Assembly: GCF_006125015.1 (NCBI RefSeq) | Contig: NZ_SZZN01000001.1 | Coordinates: 1,860,001 to 1,924,000 of the forward strand | DNA length: 64,000 bases | Source of the DNA: Roseovarius arcticus | GTDB taxonomy: Bacteria > Pseudomonadota > Alphaproteobacteria > Rhodobacterales > Rhodobacteraceae | Direction of reading: 5' to 3' | Shown: in pieces, positions 26,232-34,942 of the stretch | Numbering within the stretch: position 1 is the stretch's first letter | How the letters are laid out: every line of letters starts with the position of its first letter | Position numbers and translations under genes: made by a program | The notes under the pieces: generated by a model | Databases searched by the model: none | What the model was told of the DNA's origin: nothing | Seen by the model: only the letters and a program-made list of their open reading frames with translations

Positions 26232-26740
26232 TTTGCTCGCTCCTCCCTGATCTTGCGATAAATGTTCCGCGTGATCCGCATCAGCGCGTCGCGGTCATCT
26301 TGCGGCACAAAGGCGAAAAACTCATCCGACTGCGTCTTGACTATGCCGCGCACCTTTTCTGCCAGCACATGCCCGGATGGCGTGATATAGAGACCGAACG
26401 CGCGCCGCTCGCCGGGTGTTTCTCGCTTTATAATCAGCTTGTTGCGGACCAGTTGAGTGATAATCCGACTTGTACTAGGTCTGTCGCGTAATGTGGCCTC
26501 TGCAATCGCGGAGGCCCGTATTCCCGGGTGCGAGTCGATCAAAAGCAGCGCTGTGATCTTGCCAGTACCGCGCGCGACCTCCAAGTTTGCCAGCCGCGAG
26601 TCCAAGTCAGTAGAGAGCACATAGCTCGCCGATCGGACGTAGAAACTGAGCAGGTCGTCGAGGCAGTCAAGATCTTCAACGTCGAGAGACGCCAAACTGC
26701 CATTCGCAATCTTGTCTAGGTTCCGCTCGCGCATGAACAT
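26228..26740 (-). CDS. MarR-family transcriptional regulator
   Basis: A 170-residue winged-helix regulator. The dimer helix is N-terminal (LDCLDDLLSFYVRSASYV). The DNA-binding region is IRASAIAEATLRDRPSTSRIITQLVRNKLIIKRETPGERRAFGLYITPSG, with the conserved Asp/Arg of the wing shifted slightly from the MarR consensus (shown here in pieces: recognition helix RPSTSRIITQLVRNKLI, wing GERRAFGLYIT). It heads the oxidase/ABC operon and probably controls it in response to the imported compound. A perfect 15-base palindrome 30 bases upstream of its start is the likely operator. Confidence 0.85.
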   Translation of the reverse strand: MFMRERNLDKIANGSLASLDVEDLDCLDDLLSFYVRSASYVLSTDLDSRLANLEVARGTGKITALLLIDSHPGIRASAIAEATLRDRPSTSRIITQLVRNKLIIKRETPGERRAFGLYITPSGHVLAEKVRGIVKTQSDEFFAFVPQDDRDALMRITRNIYRKIREERAK

Positions 26741-26769
26741 CTCCTCGGCAATAGGTTAACGCCAAGTCA

Positions 26770-26784
26770 GTTGCGATTCGCAAC
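26770..26784. promoter_or_regulatory. Candidate MarR operator (perfect palindrome)
   Basis: GTTGCGA-T-TCGCAAC is a perfect 7+1+7 palindrome 30-44 bases upstream of the marR start. A second short palindrome, ACAATTGT (26783-26790), overlaps its end. The position in the promoter of a MarR gene suggests autoregulation. Confidence 0.55.
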
Positions 26785-26998
26785 AATTGTTTTCTCAAAC
26801 TAAAATTGTCAGTTGCGGCGGCGCTGGGTTGTCCCCGCTGGCAACAGGCAGTCGTCCCCTTCATGGACCCCGCGGCGGTCAATAGGGATATCGGCCGGAA
26901 GGAAGGGGAAATAGTCGGCGCAGGTTACCGCTTTTATTTCCATCATTTTCTGCTCTGCCCAGTCTGTCCTCGCGCCGTGAATCTGGTATTCAAGTTTC

Positions 26999-29512
26999 AT
27001 GGACATCATTCTAATCACAACGATCATCGCATCGCTCTTTCTGCTGATCGGCGCAGCCGAGCCGTTGGCCAGCCGTCTGCGCCTTCCTTATGCGGTGATT
27101 ATTGCGTGCCTCGGCATCCTCGTAGGTGTCGCTGCGACATTTTTCCTGCGCACCGAACTGACCGACGCGCTTAATCCGGTGGCGACGGCGATTCTGGCGT
27201 TGCCGATCAGATCCAATGTGTTTTTGTATGTCTTCCTCCCAACCCTCGTCTTTCAGGTCACGCTGGGATTGAACTTGCGGCGCATGGTCGACGACTGGGT
27301 GCCGATACTGGTGCTGGCAGTGGTTGCCGTTTTTGTCGCAACCTTTGTTGTTGGGTATGCGCTGGCGTTTGCAAGTGCGTTGACGCTATCGGCGGCGCTG
27401 CTTGTGGGGGCTATCGTTTCGACCACCGACCCTTCGGCTGTCGTAAGCATCTTTCGCTCGATCTCGGCTCCTCGCCGTCTGGCGAGGATCATCGAGGGCG
27501 AAAGCCTGCTGAACGATGCCGCTGCCATCGCGTTGGCCGCGCTCTTTATGGAGTATGTGAAGGCCGGCGTACCAGACCCGTCAGTCCAAGGCGCGCTGGC
27601 GCAATTCCCAATTTTGCTTGTCGGGGGCGTTGTGGTCGGCTGGATCGCGGCGCGGGTCGCGATCTGGGTCATGGCGCTGTTCGCGCGGTATGAGATGGCT
27701 GTGGTTTCGGTGTCGATTGCCCTGCCCTACCTTGCCTACATCATCGCCGAGCAGAGCGTGGGTGCATCCGGCGTCATCGCCGTCGTCGTCGCCGCGATGA
27801 CCCTACAGCTTGCCGGGTCAGGACAGTTGCCGCCAGCCACGTGGCAAAATCTGCGCGAGGTGTGGGATTTGCTGGCGCATTGGGCCGGAGCGCTGATCTT
27901 TATTCTTGCGGCTCTACTGATCCCTCGCATGCTTGAGACGGTGCAACTGCTAGATCTGGGCCTCATCATAGTGGTGGTGCTGGCTGCCATCGCCGCGCGG
28001 GCGATCATCCTCTATGGGCTACTGCCGCTTCTTACGTTGTTGCGCCTGTCGCCAATGGTCGAGAGGCCGTACCGCGTCGCAATTCTATGGGGCGGCCTGC
28101 GCGGGGCCGTCACGCTATCACTGGCATTGGCCGTGACTGAAAGCTCTCTCATACCGGCCGACGTAAAAAGACAGGTCGCGGTCCTCGCCACCGGATTCGT
28201 CCTGTTCACGCTACTGGTGCAAGGTACAACACTGCGCTGGGTGATCCGCTGGCTGGGATTGGACAAACTCTCGCCGCTCGACAATGCGCTTTACAATCAG
28301 GTGATTGCGGTCGCCCTACAGACTGTCCGGGAAGATCTGGCAAAGGTCACCGAAAACTATGAACTGACAAAGGAAACCGTACGTTCCGAGGCCAAAAGGT
28401 TCGGGGAGCGTCTGGAATTGGCGGTGAAATCTGCCGAGGTCGACACAGAAATACTGGATCGCGATCGCGTCACTCTGGGCCTGATTGCGTTGGCCAGCGC
28501 TGAGCGCGATACTATTCTCGCCCGTTTTCGCGACCGGACCATTTCGTCGACGCTGTCCGACCGGATGCTGTCTGGCGCGGACGCATTGATCGAAGGGGCG
28601 CGGTTTGGCGGGCGCACTGGTTATAAAAAAATGGCCAGCCGTAGCCTTGGGTTCAGCCCGTGGTTGCGGCCAGCGATCTTCCTGCACAATCGCCTGCGGT
28701 TCTCTATCCCACTGGCCCAGATCACCGCGACCCGGTTTGGCCTTCTCTTGGCGCAGCGGCTGATCCTGCGCGATTTGCACGGGTTCATTGACGGGCGCAT
28801 CCGGCGCATTCACGGACGCCGCGTGGCGGAGGTGCTGCACGAAATGCTGGACCGCCGCATTGAGCAGGTCAAACAGGCGCTCGACGGGCTACGCCTGCAG
28901 TATCCGGGCTATGCCGAAGAGATGGAGCGCCGTTTCATTCACCGGACCGCCCTGCGTCTGGAAGAGCGTGAGTATGACACACTGCTCGAAGACGGGTTGA
29001 TCGGCGAAGAGGTCCACAATGCACTTACCCTAGATGTGGCCTCGCGCCGCGACCGCGCCGAAGCGACCCCGTTGCTGGATCTGACATTGCAAAAAGCCGA
29101 ATTGGTGCGCCAGTTCCCGCTATTTTCGGACATGGACGAGGCTGTCCTAAACAGAATGGCGCGCGGCCTTGTCACCCGCTACGTCAATCCCGGTGAGCGT
29201 ATCCTGAATCGCGACGGTGTATCGCGTAACGTCTATTTCGTGGCCTCCGGCGCGGTCGAGCTGGACGTGGCGGGCCAAAGCTGGCGTTTGGGGCGCGGTG
29301 AAATGTTCGGACAGATGGGCGTGCTGATGCGAAACCCGCAACGCGCAGAGGTCCGCGCCATCGCGCCCTCAACGCTTCTTGTTCTGGATGAAGGTCGGTT
29401 TTTGCGCCTTCTGAAGCGAAGCAAGGTCGTTCAATCAGCGGTCCGCGAAAGCGCAGTCCGGCGCGGGATTCCGACCGAACAACTCATGGCGGATATCGAC
29501 GCCGCCAGCTGA
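26999..29512 (+). CDS. CPA1-type Na+/H+ antiporter with long cytosolic tail and cyclic-nucleotide-binding-like domain (SOS1-like)
   Basis: An 837-residue protein. Residues about 1-420 form a 12-13-helix CPA1 antiporter with STTDPSAVVSIF and GESLLNDAAAIALAAL, the paired Asp motifs (TDP, ND) that bind the cation in NhaP/NHE proteins. A charged tail follows (about 430-690), with a segment (YKKMASRSLGFSPWLRPAIF) before an amphipathic region. Residues about 695-815 form a cNMP-binding-like beta-roll (LVTRYVNPGERILNRDG, FGQMGVLMRNPQRAEV). The phosphate-binding cassette keeps Arg, but the usual FGE Glu is Gln, so nucleotide affinity is doubtful. The order resembles plant SOS1. It probably exports Na+ against protons. 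Confidence 0.85.
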   Translation: MDIILITTIIASLFLLIGAAEPLASRLRLPYAVIIACLGILVGVAATFFLRTELTDALNPVATAILALPIRSNVFLYVFLPTLVFQVTLGLNLRRMVDDWVPILVLAVVAVFVATFVVGYALAFASALTLSAALLVGAIVSTTDPSAVVSIFRSISAPRRLARIIEGESLLNDAAAIALAALFMEYVKAGVPDPSVQGALAQFPILLVGGVVVGWIAARVAIWVMALFARYEMAVVSVSIALPYLAYIIAEQSVGASGVIAVVVAAMTLQLAGSGQLPPATWQNLREVWDLLAHWAGALIFILAALLIPRMLETVQLLDLGLIIVVVLAAIAARAIILYGLLPLLTLLRLSPMVERPYRVAILWGGLRGAVTLSLALAVTESSLIPADVKRQVAVLATGFVLFTLLVQGTTLRWVIRWLGLDKLSPLDNALYNQVIAVALQTVREDLAKVTENYELTKETVRSEAKRFGERLELAVKSAEVDTEILDRDRVTLGLIALASAERDTILARFRDRTISSTLSDRMLSGADALIEGARFGGRTGYKKMASRSLGFSPWLRPAIFLHNRLRFSIPLAQITATRFGLLLAQRLILRDLHGFIDGRIRRIHGRRVAEVLHEMLDRRIEQVKQALDGLRLQYPGYAEEMERRFIHRTALRLEEREYDTLLEDGLIGEEVHNALTLDVASRRDRAEATPLLDLTLQKAELVRQFPLFSDMDEAVLNRMARGLVTRYVNPGERILNRDGVSRNVYFVASGAVELDVAGQSWRLGRGEMFGQMGVLMRNPQRAEVRAIAPSTLLVLDEGRFLRLLKRSKVVQSAVRESAVRRGIPTEQLMADIDAAS

Positions 29513-29558
29513 ATGATCGTGCTTAGCCACGACAGGGCGAGCCATACAGCGAGCGCTT

Positions 29559-31160
29559 TTACTGGGATATTTCAAGCCCGGCTTTTTGCCATGCTGCGAC
29601 CGCACGGTCGAGGATTGATTTATCGAAACACCAAGCCCGAAGATGAGGCAGTATAACTTGCTCAAAATCCGGAAGCACCTCCAGCAGCTGCGCCTTTTCA
29701 AGCTGCGCGGCAACCATCTGATCTAATTCGACAAGAAACCAAAGCCTGTAGCAATGGTAATAGAACGTACCGGGAAGCGGGGCCACCAGCGTCTCCGCAA
29801 GCGCTTCCTTGGGCCCGCGGGTCATCGCAAGGCAAATCGCTTTGGGTATGTGATACCATCCCGGCTGCAGCGGATTGTGCGCAATCGCCTTGTTCAGCAG
29901 AGGCATCGCGACGCTCCAGTTAGCCCGCACGCAATAGCAAATCCCAAGCATGGCGAACATATCTGGGTGACCAGGGTTTAGGGACAGTGCCTGCTGCGCT
30001 TCTGCTTCGAATTGATCGAATTCCCTGCGGTGGAACTGCACGATAGCCAGCGCCTTATGGGCCGCCGCGTTCTCTGGATCATGTAGCACCGCGAGGTTGG
30101 CCTCATGCAAAGCTTGATCCAGCAACGCGACGTTGGTGTTTTCGGCAAACCACATCCGGTATTGATCGACCGTCGTCAGAGCCAAGACCGCATGTGCATC
30201 AGACGATGTCGGATCGCTTTCCAGAGCCTTGCGCACACCCTCCTGGATCTCTTTTCGATCTTCCTCACTCAACTGGACCGAGAATTGGTAGTACCGCGAG
30301 ATCCAGCTATACGTTTGCCATTTCAGTGACGGGGATAATTGCGCACTTCGGCGTGCGTACAGTCCCAAGGGACCGAACCGATCCGCGATCCATGTGGCGA
30401 TAGCCAGCGACATCTCATTTTGCAGGACATACATGGCCTCTGGGGTCGCTGAACGACTGAAATGCTGCGTTAGAATTATCTCGGCAGACGAGGCGTCAAC
30501 CAGATTGATCGTGATATTGACCATTTCATTGTCTATCCGAAAACTACCCTCAAGAACAAAGTCAGGACGAAACTCGTCGTAAATTTGCTTGATGCTCAGG
30601 TTTCTTAGCTTCGCTTGTTCGGTCGTCAATCTGGAGAAAACGGACAGCTCTTTGAACCGCGACAGGTTAGCTATGGTTTCTTCGGTCAGCCCACTAGCAA
30701 AATACTGGTTTTCCTGTTCTCGACTGAAGTCATCAAATGGCAGCACTGCGATGGATGGTTTTATAGATGGCAACGCGGGCGAAGGCAGATCCGCGCCTGC
30801 CGGCGCATCACCATCGCACGACAGGGAGAACGCCGCCGTATACGATCCTTTTGCGATCGTGATAAGCACCGGGTCGCCTCGACCCTCCTGCGCATAATAC
30901 TGATCCAGCTTTTGCCGCATCGCACGCGCTTGGACGCGAACGATCGTGTCGGTTTGCGGGTCAAAGTCCTCGGGCCTGTCAAAAACCTCTAGACCGATGG
31001 TGTAGCCCTTTAAGCGGTCCGCGTGCCCGGCGACACTCTCTTCCACGACGTATGACAAGAACCGTGAAAGGCGCGGCGCGTTGCAAAACTGCCTGCTCCC
31101 CGTAATACGGGCCAGTTGTGTCAGCACCATCTCGCGGGACAGTGATCTTGTTTGCGTCAT
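29559..31160 (-). CDS. TolB-like/TPR protein with N-terminal DNA-binding-like domain
   Basis: A 533-residue protein. Residues about 1-88 match a domain common at the N-terminus of adenylate-cyclase-like and CadC-like signalling proteins (FLSYVVEESVAGHADRLKGYTIGLEVF, DPQTDTIVRVQARAMRQKLDQYY). Residues about 120-245 are TolB/FlgO-like (SIAVLPFDDFSREQENQYFASGL). From about 295 to 500 there are TPR-like helix repeats (AVLALTTVDQYRMW, AHKALAIVQFHRREFDQFE, MFAMLGICYCV). No cyclase domain is present. ATG 31160 is chosen because homologous sequence starts there; ATGs at 31193 and 31229 would add 11 and 23 residues. It is convergent with the antiporter and divergent from the FNR-type gene. A regulatory role is inferred. 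Confidence 0.7.
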   Translation of the reverse strand: MTQTRSLSREMVLTQLARITGSRQFCNAPRLSRFLSYVVEESVAGHADRLKGYTIGLEVFDRPEDFDPQTDTIVRVQARAMRQKLDQYYAQEGRGDPVLITIAKGSYTAAFSLSCDGDAPAGADLPSPALPSIKPSIAVLPFDDFSREQENQYFASGLTEETIANLSRFKELSVFSRLTTEQAKLRNLSIKQIYDEFRPDFVLEGSFRIDNEMVNITINLVDASSAEIILTQHFSRSATPEAMYVLQNEMSLAIATWIADRFGPLGLYARRSAQLSPSLKWQTYSWISRYYQFSVQLSEEDRKEIQEGVRKALESDPTSSDAHAVLALTTVDQYRMWFAENTNVALLDQALHEANLAVLHDPENAAAHKALAIVQFHRREFDQFEAEAQQALSLNPGHPDMFAMLGICYCVRANWSVAMPLLNKAIAHNPLQPGWYHIPKAICLAMTRGPKEALAETLVAPLPGTFYYHCYRLWFLVELDQMVAAQLEKAQLLEVLPDFEQVILPHLRAWCFDKSILDRAVAAWQKAGLEISQ

Positions 31161-31581
31161 GGCAGTGGCACCCCTGTCGCCCGCTTGAAACATCCCGTGC
31201 CGCCTGGCCTCCCGCGCCTTCAGCCTCACTGTGACTCACTTACTGGCCGCCGCCCCAACCCGTAATGGTTGATCATTGGCAAACCCAGCATGTCCCGCTC
31301 TTACCAGCGGCAGCGAAAGGTATCCATGATGGACGCGCGCTGCGCACCTCAAAGGTCGGCAAAAGATCGCCAAAGGGCGGTCGGCGCACGAATTAAAGGC
31401 ATTTGGCAGTGGTTGGCGAGGCATCCACGCACCGCTCAAACCGGATGGTCGAGGCAGTTACCTGCCTCAGGTTTCAATAGGCGGGGCACCCCGCCAACCG
31501 GCGCAAAACATGAGCGAGATCAACGTCTGGCTGAATTAAATCACCCAGAATACGGCGGCACTTAAATCTAGGAGTAACGTG
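31161..31581. promoter_or_regulatory. Divergent intergenic region with two strong hairpins upstream of the FNR-type gene
   Basis: This 421-base gap holds no recognisable gene. Two perfect inverted repeats lie upstream of the regulator: GAGGCAG-TTAC-CTGCCTC (31451-31468) and GGCGGGG-CA-CCCCGCC (31480-31495). A weak FNR-like site, TTGATCATTGGCAA (31269-31282), is nearer the TPR gene; its second half is imperfect. The hairpins could attenuate or stabilise the fnr leader, or terminate readthrough, but no T-run follows either. Confidence 0.5.
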
Positions 31582-32376
31582 ATGACGGCATCAACGACCG
31601 ACTTTCGTGAGGCGAAGTTTTCATTCCGGGCTCCGGAGACAAAACTTGTGCCCAAATCCAGTCATGCGTTCCCCATTGATTGGTCAAAGAACACAAAGCT
31701 CAACGCACCAAGGACCAGCGGGCAACCTTCGGATACGGCCAAGTACCGTCGTCTATATGCCCTATTTAATGCTGGATCCTTCGAGCAGCATTTTCAACCA
31801 AACAGCACCATTGCACTACATGGCGAAGCGGCAGCCGCCGTCTACTTGATCGCGTCAGGCACGGTCCGCTGCTGCACTATTAGTGCCGGTGGGTGCCGTC
31901 AAATCTCTTGCTTTGCCAAAAAAGGCGGGTTTGTCGGGCTCTCTGAAATGGGAAACTGGCACTTAACCGCCGAGGCGGTCGACCACGTCATCGTTAAATC
32001 GATCCCTCGTGCGGCCCTCGAACATGCACTGACGGTCGACACTGAGTTGCGACAAGAGATTAGGATGTATGTTCTGGAACTCTTGGAATGTCGTGAAAAG
32101 CAGCTGCTGACCTTGATCAGCACAAAGGCGGCGGATCGCTTGTTTCAATTCCTCTGCGATTTTGCGGCTTCAAAGCAAAAAGCTGGCCATGTCGTATTGC
32201 CTATGTGCCGGCAGGATATTGCGGATCACCTTGGCCTGTCGACAGAGACCGTCAGCCGGGGGTTTACCGAACTTAAACGCGCGGGGCGCATCGACCTTGC
32301 CACCACCGAGAAATACAAGATCTGCAAGGTCGCCGGGATCGACGCCGAGGCTGCGTTAGGTATGCGCGTCATGTGA
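31582..32376 (+). CDS. Crp/Fnr-family regulator, FixK/FNR DNA-binding type, cysteine-rich
   Basis: A 264-residue Crp/Fnr protein. The sensory beta-roll occupies about 55-165, followed by a dimer helix, and the helix-turn-helix is MCRQDIADHLGLSTETVSRGFTELKRAG (about 205-232). The E-T-V-S-R recognition helix carries the Glu, Ser and Arg that read TTGAT half-sites in FNR. There is no N-terminal Fe-S Cys cluster as in FNR, but Cys97, Cys98, Cys105 and Cys110 are grouped in the beta-roll, and four more Cys follow. ATG 31582 is preceded by AGGAG at a good spacing. It probably controls the neighbouring arc-atp, gad, pha and usp promoters, which carry matching sites. Confidence 0.85.
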   Translation: MTASTTDFREAKFSFRAPETKLVPKSSHAFPIDWSKNTKLNAPRTSGQPSDTAKYRRLYALFNAGSFEQHFQPNSTIALHGEAAAAVYLIASGTVRCCTISAGGCRQISCFAKKGGFVGLSEMGNWHLTAEAVDHVIVKSIPRAALEHALTVDTELRQEIRMYVLELLECREKQLLTLISTKAADRLFQFLCDFAASKQKAGHVVLPMCRQDIADHLGLSTETVSRGFTELKRAGRIDLATTEKYKICKVAGIDAEAALGMRVM

Positions 32377-32510
32377 CGCCTCTTGCGATCACGCTGGGCG
32401 ATTTCGAGGCGCAATTTAACCGCCTGAAAGTGCGGATTGCCGCCAAGCATGCGGCGCATGGCGCCAGAGGCAAGGTATCGCAGATCATTTTGACGTATCG
32501 GCCGACTTGA
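32373..32510 (+). CDS. Possible small ORF (45 residues) after the FNR-type gene
   Basis: A GTG at 32373 overlaps the regulator's stop codon (ATGTGA), and the frame runs 45 codons, overlapping the convergent atpG 3' end by 26 bases. The peptide is basic (contains LGDFEAQFNRLKVRIAAKHAA and ends LTYRPT) and reads like protein rather than random sequence. I do not recognise it, and no ribosome site beyond coupling is evident. It may be a remnant of a longer gene. Confidence 0.25.
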   Translation: MTPLAITLGDFEAQFNRLKVRIAAKHAAHGARGKVSQIILTYRPT

Positions 32511-33420
32511 GATCTGCATCGCGCCCAGCGTGCGATGCAGGTCTCCTGTCTTTCTTCAGCGCCTCAAAGCCAGTGATGACATCGAGAAGTTCAGTGGTGA
32601 TTTCACTCTGGCGTAGGGCGCGCGTGTCCGATTGAAGCGTATCAAGCCTGTCGTCCACCGATTGCTCTGCCTGTTGCATCAGGGCAAGCCGTGCCGCATT
32701 TTCCGTAACCATCGCCTCAGCAGAGGCCCGGAACAGGCTTGCAAACAAATGCCCCCGGATCAGCGCCACAAAGAGATCGCTCGCACTCATGGAAAAGTAT
32801 GGCAGGCTCCGCGAGGACCACGGCCTTGACCGAAAATCTGCTATCAGTGCGGGATCCAGCGGCAGCAAAGGCACGATTTCAGGCGATTGGGTGTCGCCCT
32901 CTCGGCGCGCAAAATAGGCTAGTGAAACGGCGACTTCGCGGGGGGCATTGCCGCGCCTGATATCGTCCAGCTTCTGAGTAAGCAGATTTGCAAGCCGCCC
33001 GATCCCGTCAACAGACGCCGGCGGAAGGAACGTGCCCTCCACACCATGGCCCAGATCGGCCAACGCATCTACCATCTGCGCCCCGACGCACAAAATGGTC
33101 GTGGCGGTGCTATCGCCGATGTGATGCCTGACATGCGCCGCCAGCGCCACGTTGTAGTTTCCGCACAGGCCGTGGTCCGAGCCGAATACCACGATTACCT
33201 GTGCAGCACTGCGCGGTGCCGCAGCACTGATAGGCCCCGATTGCGAAATGAATGCATGAAGACCCTCCAGCACCGTGCCATAATAGGCCTCAATAGCGCG
33301 GGCCGCATGTTCATAGGGCGCGGAATTTATGACAGACAACGTCTTCATCGTGTGAACTACGCTTCGGATGCCCTGCATACTGGTCGTCCGCCGTGCCAGC
33401 GCCTCAAGGGTTTGTGCCAT
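32485..33420 (-). CDS. atpG: N-type ATPase gamma subunit
   Basis: A 311-residue F-type gamma-like central shaft protein. The N-terminal coiled coil contains [30 protein letters not shown], and the C-terminal helix [37 protein letters not shown] is typical of gamma, with the E-I-T-x-E-L-L-D motif. The Rossmann-like middle domain includes [19 protein letters not shown] 33420 gives the standard gamma start, overlapping the atpA 3' end by 17 bases; the longer frame above it is inside atpA. It is the last gene of the arc-atp operon, as in other N-ATPase operons (atpDCQRBEFAG). Confidence 0.92.
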   Translation of the reverse strand: MAQTLEALARRTTSMQGIRSVVHTMKTLSVINSAPYEHAARAIEAYYGTVLEGLHAFISQSGPISAAAPRSAAQVIVVFGSDHGLCGNYNVALAAHVRHHIGDSTATTILCVGAQMVDALADLGHGVEGTFLPPASVDGIGRLANLLTQKLDDIRRGNAPREVAVSLAYFARREGDTQSPEIVPLLPLDPALIADFRSRPWSSRSLPYFSMSASDLFVALIRGHLFASLFRASAEAMVTENAARLALMQQAEQSVDDRLDTLQSDTRALRQSEITTELLDVITGFEALKKDRRPASHAGRDADLKSADTSK

Positions 33421-34942
33421 TTTGGACCCCCAATGCCGTACGCGCCTTTTGGCCAAGCGCGGCCATGCGGGTGCGCGTTTCATCGCCAAACGGCTCGTTT
33501 TGCGCGATCTGCTCGGCCAAATCGACCAGATCGCTTGCGGCGGCTTTTCTAATATCCGCCATGACTGCAAAGGTGTCTGCCTCACTCAATCCGTCGAGTT
33601 GGCCGTCCATCGCCGCGATCAGAACGGATAGCTGTTCAATGGCCGGTATTGGATCACGCTCTGCCTGCCGCAGTGACGCACGCACAGCCGCCCCCCGGGT
33701 GAGCCTTGCGCGGGTTGCATCATCCAGCCGTGTGCCGAAACGGGCAAAATCCTCCAACTCTTCGAATTGCGATAGCGTCACGCGCAGATTGCCCGCCACT
33801 GAGCGAAAGGCCGGGCTTTGCGCCTTGCCGCCTACGCGGCTGACCGACACCCCCAGATCAACCGCCGGAAACTGGTTTTTGCGCACGAGGCGCGGTGACA
33901 GGTAGATCTGCCCGTCGGTGATCGAAATGAGGTTCGTGGGGATATAGGCCGAAAGGTTTTCGGCTTGCGTCTCGACCACCGGCAGGACCGTGATCGACCC
34001 GCCGCCCGCGGCCTCGGTAAATTGCCCGGCGCGTTCCAGTAATCTGGCATGGATGTAGAATATATCGCCGGGAAATGCCTCGCGCCCGGGCGGGCGGCGC
34101 AGCAGCAGCGACAATTCGCGGTAGGAGCGGGCGTGATGCGTCAAGTCGTCCAAAACCACCAAGACATCGCGGCCCTTATCCGCAAAATACTCGGCCATGG
34201 TCAGCGCGGCATAGGGCGCGACATAGGCCAGCCCTGCGGCATCCTCGTCGCCAGCGGACATGATGATCGTGCGCTCCATCATGCCGCCGTCGCGGACCGC
34301 GCCGATCACCTTGGCGACCGCATCGCCGCGCTGACCGATTGCGCAATAGATACAGATCAGATCGGTGTTTTTCTGATTAAGGATCGCGTCCACCGCCAAT
34401 GACGTCTTGCCGGTTTGCCTGTCGCCGATCAGCAACTCCCGCTGCCCTAGCCCGACCGGCACTGCCGCGTCCACCGCCTTGACCCCTGTCGCCAGGGGGC
34501 GCGAGATGGCTTTGCGATCCAGAATTTTGGGCGCCTCCGCCTCAACTGGGTGGAGCGCTTCGGCCTCGATGGGGCCGTTGCCATCCCGTGGGTTGCCAAG
34601 CGCATCAACAACGCGGCCCAAAAGTGCCGGACCAACTTTGGCGCTGACGACCTTGTGGGTGCGCATGACGCTTTCGCCGACGGTGATATGATCGGTCGGG
34701 CCAAGCAGCACAACTCCCAGACGTCCGGGCTCCAAATCTAGGATGATCCCCTGCACGCCGCTCTCAAAGTGGAGCAGCTCGTCCGACAAGGCGCGCTCCA
34801 AACCGGTCACGATGGCGATGCCGTCTGCCACCTCGGCAACTTGCCCGATTTCGCTGAGACGCGGCGTCGGGGCGGGAATGCTTAGAAGGGCCTCCAACAG
34901 TCCCTCCGGCGTGGCGCTAATCTTGCTCGTTTCAATGCTCAT
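33404..34942 (-). CDS. atpA: N-type ATPase alpha subunit
   Basis: A 512-residue F1 alpha-type subunit. The P-loop is [11 protein letters not shown] in the middle, with [29 protein letters not shown] and SISRVGG-like contact segments ([13 protein letters not shown]) as in alpha subunits. It binds nucleotide non-catalytically in the hexamer with beta. The gene overlaps atpF by four bases and atpG by 17. The housekeeping F1Fo alpha gene must lie elsewhere, since this copy is in an N-type gene order. Confidence 0.93.
   Translation of the reverse strand: MSIETSKISATPEGLLEALLSIPAPTPRLSEIGQVAEVADGIAIVTGLERALSDELLHFESGVQGIILDLEPGRLGVVLLGPTDHITVGESVMRTHKVVSAKVGPALLGRVVDALGNPRDGNGPIEAEALHPVEAEAPKILDRKAISRPLATGVKAVDAAVPVGLGQRELLIGDRQTGKTSLAVDAILNQKNTDLICIYCAIGQRGDAVAKVIGAVRDGGMMERTIIMSAGDEDAAGLAYVAPYAALTMAEYFADKGRDVLVVLDDLTHHARSYRELSLLLRRPPGREAFPGDIFYIHARLLERAGQFTEAAGGGSITVLPVVETQAENLSAYIPTNLISITDGQIYLSPRLVRKNQFPAVDLGVSVSRVGGKAQSPAFRSVAGNLRVTLSQFEELEDFARFGTRLDDATRARLTRGAAVRASLRQAERDPIPAIEQLSVLIAAMDGQLDGLSEADTFAVMADIRKAAASDLVDLAEQIAQNEPFGDETRTRMAALGQKARTALGVQNGTNP

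Noticed and set aside
26806..27174. Rightward open frame of 122 codons overlapping the antiporter start
   Set aside because: It covers the intergenic gap and the first antiporter codons in another frame, with no family resemblance; the antiporter N-terminal helix is convincing.
31269..31282. TTGATCATTGGCAA as an FNR site for the TPR gene
   Set aside because: The second half-site (GGCAA) is imperfect compared with the four good sites, so it is mentioned only as weak.
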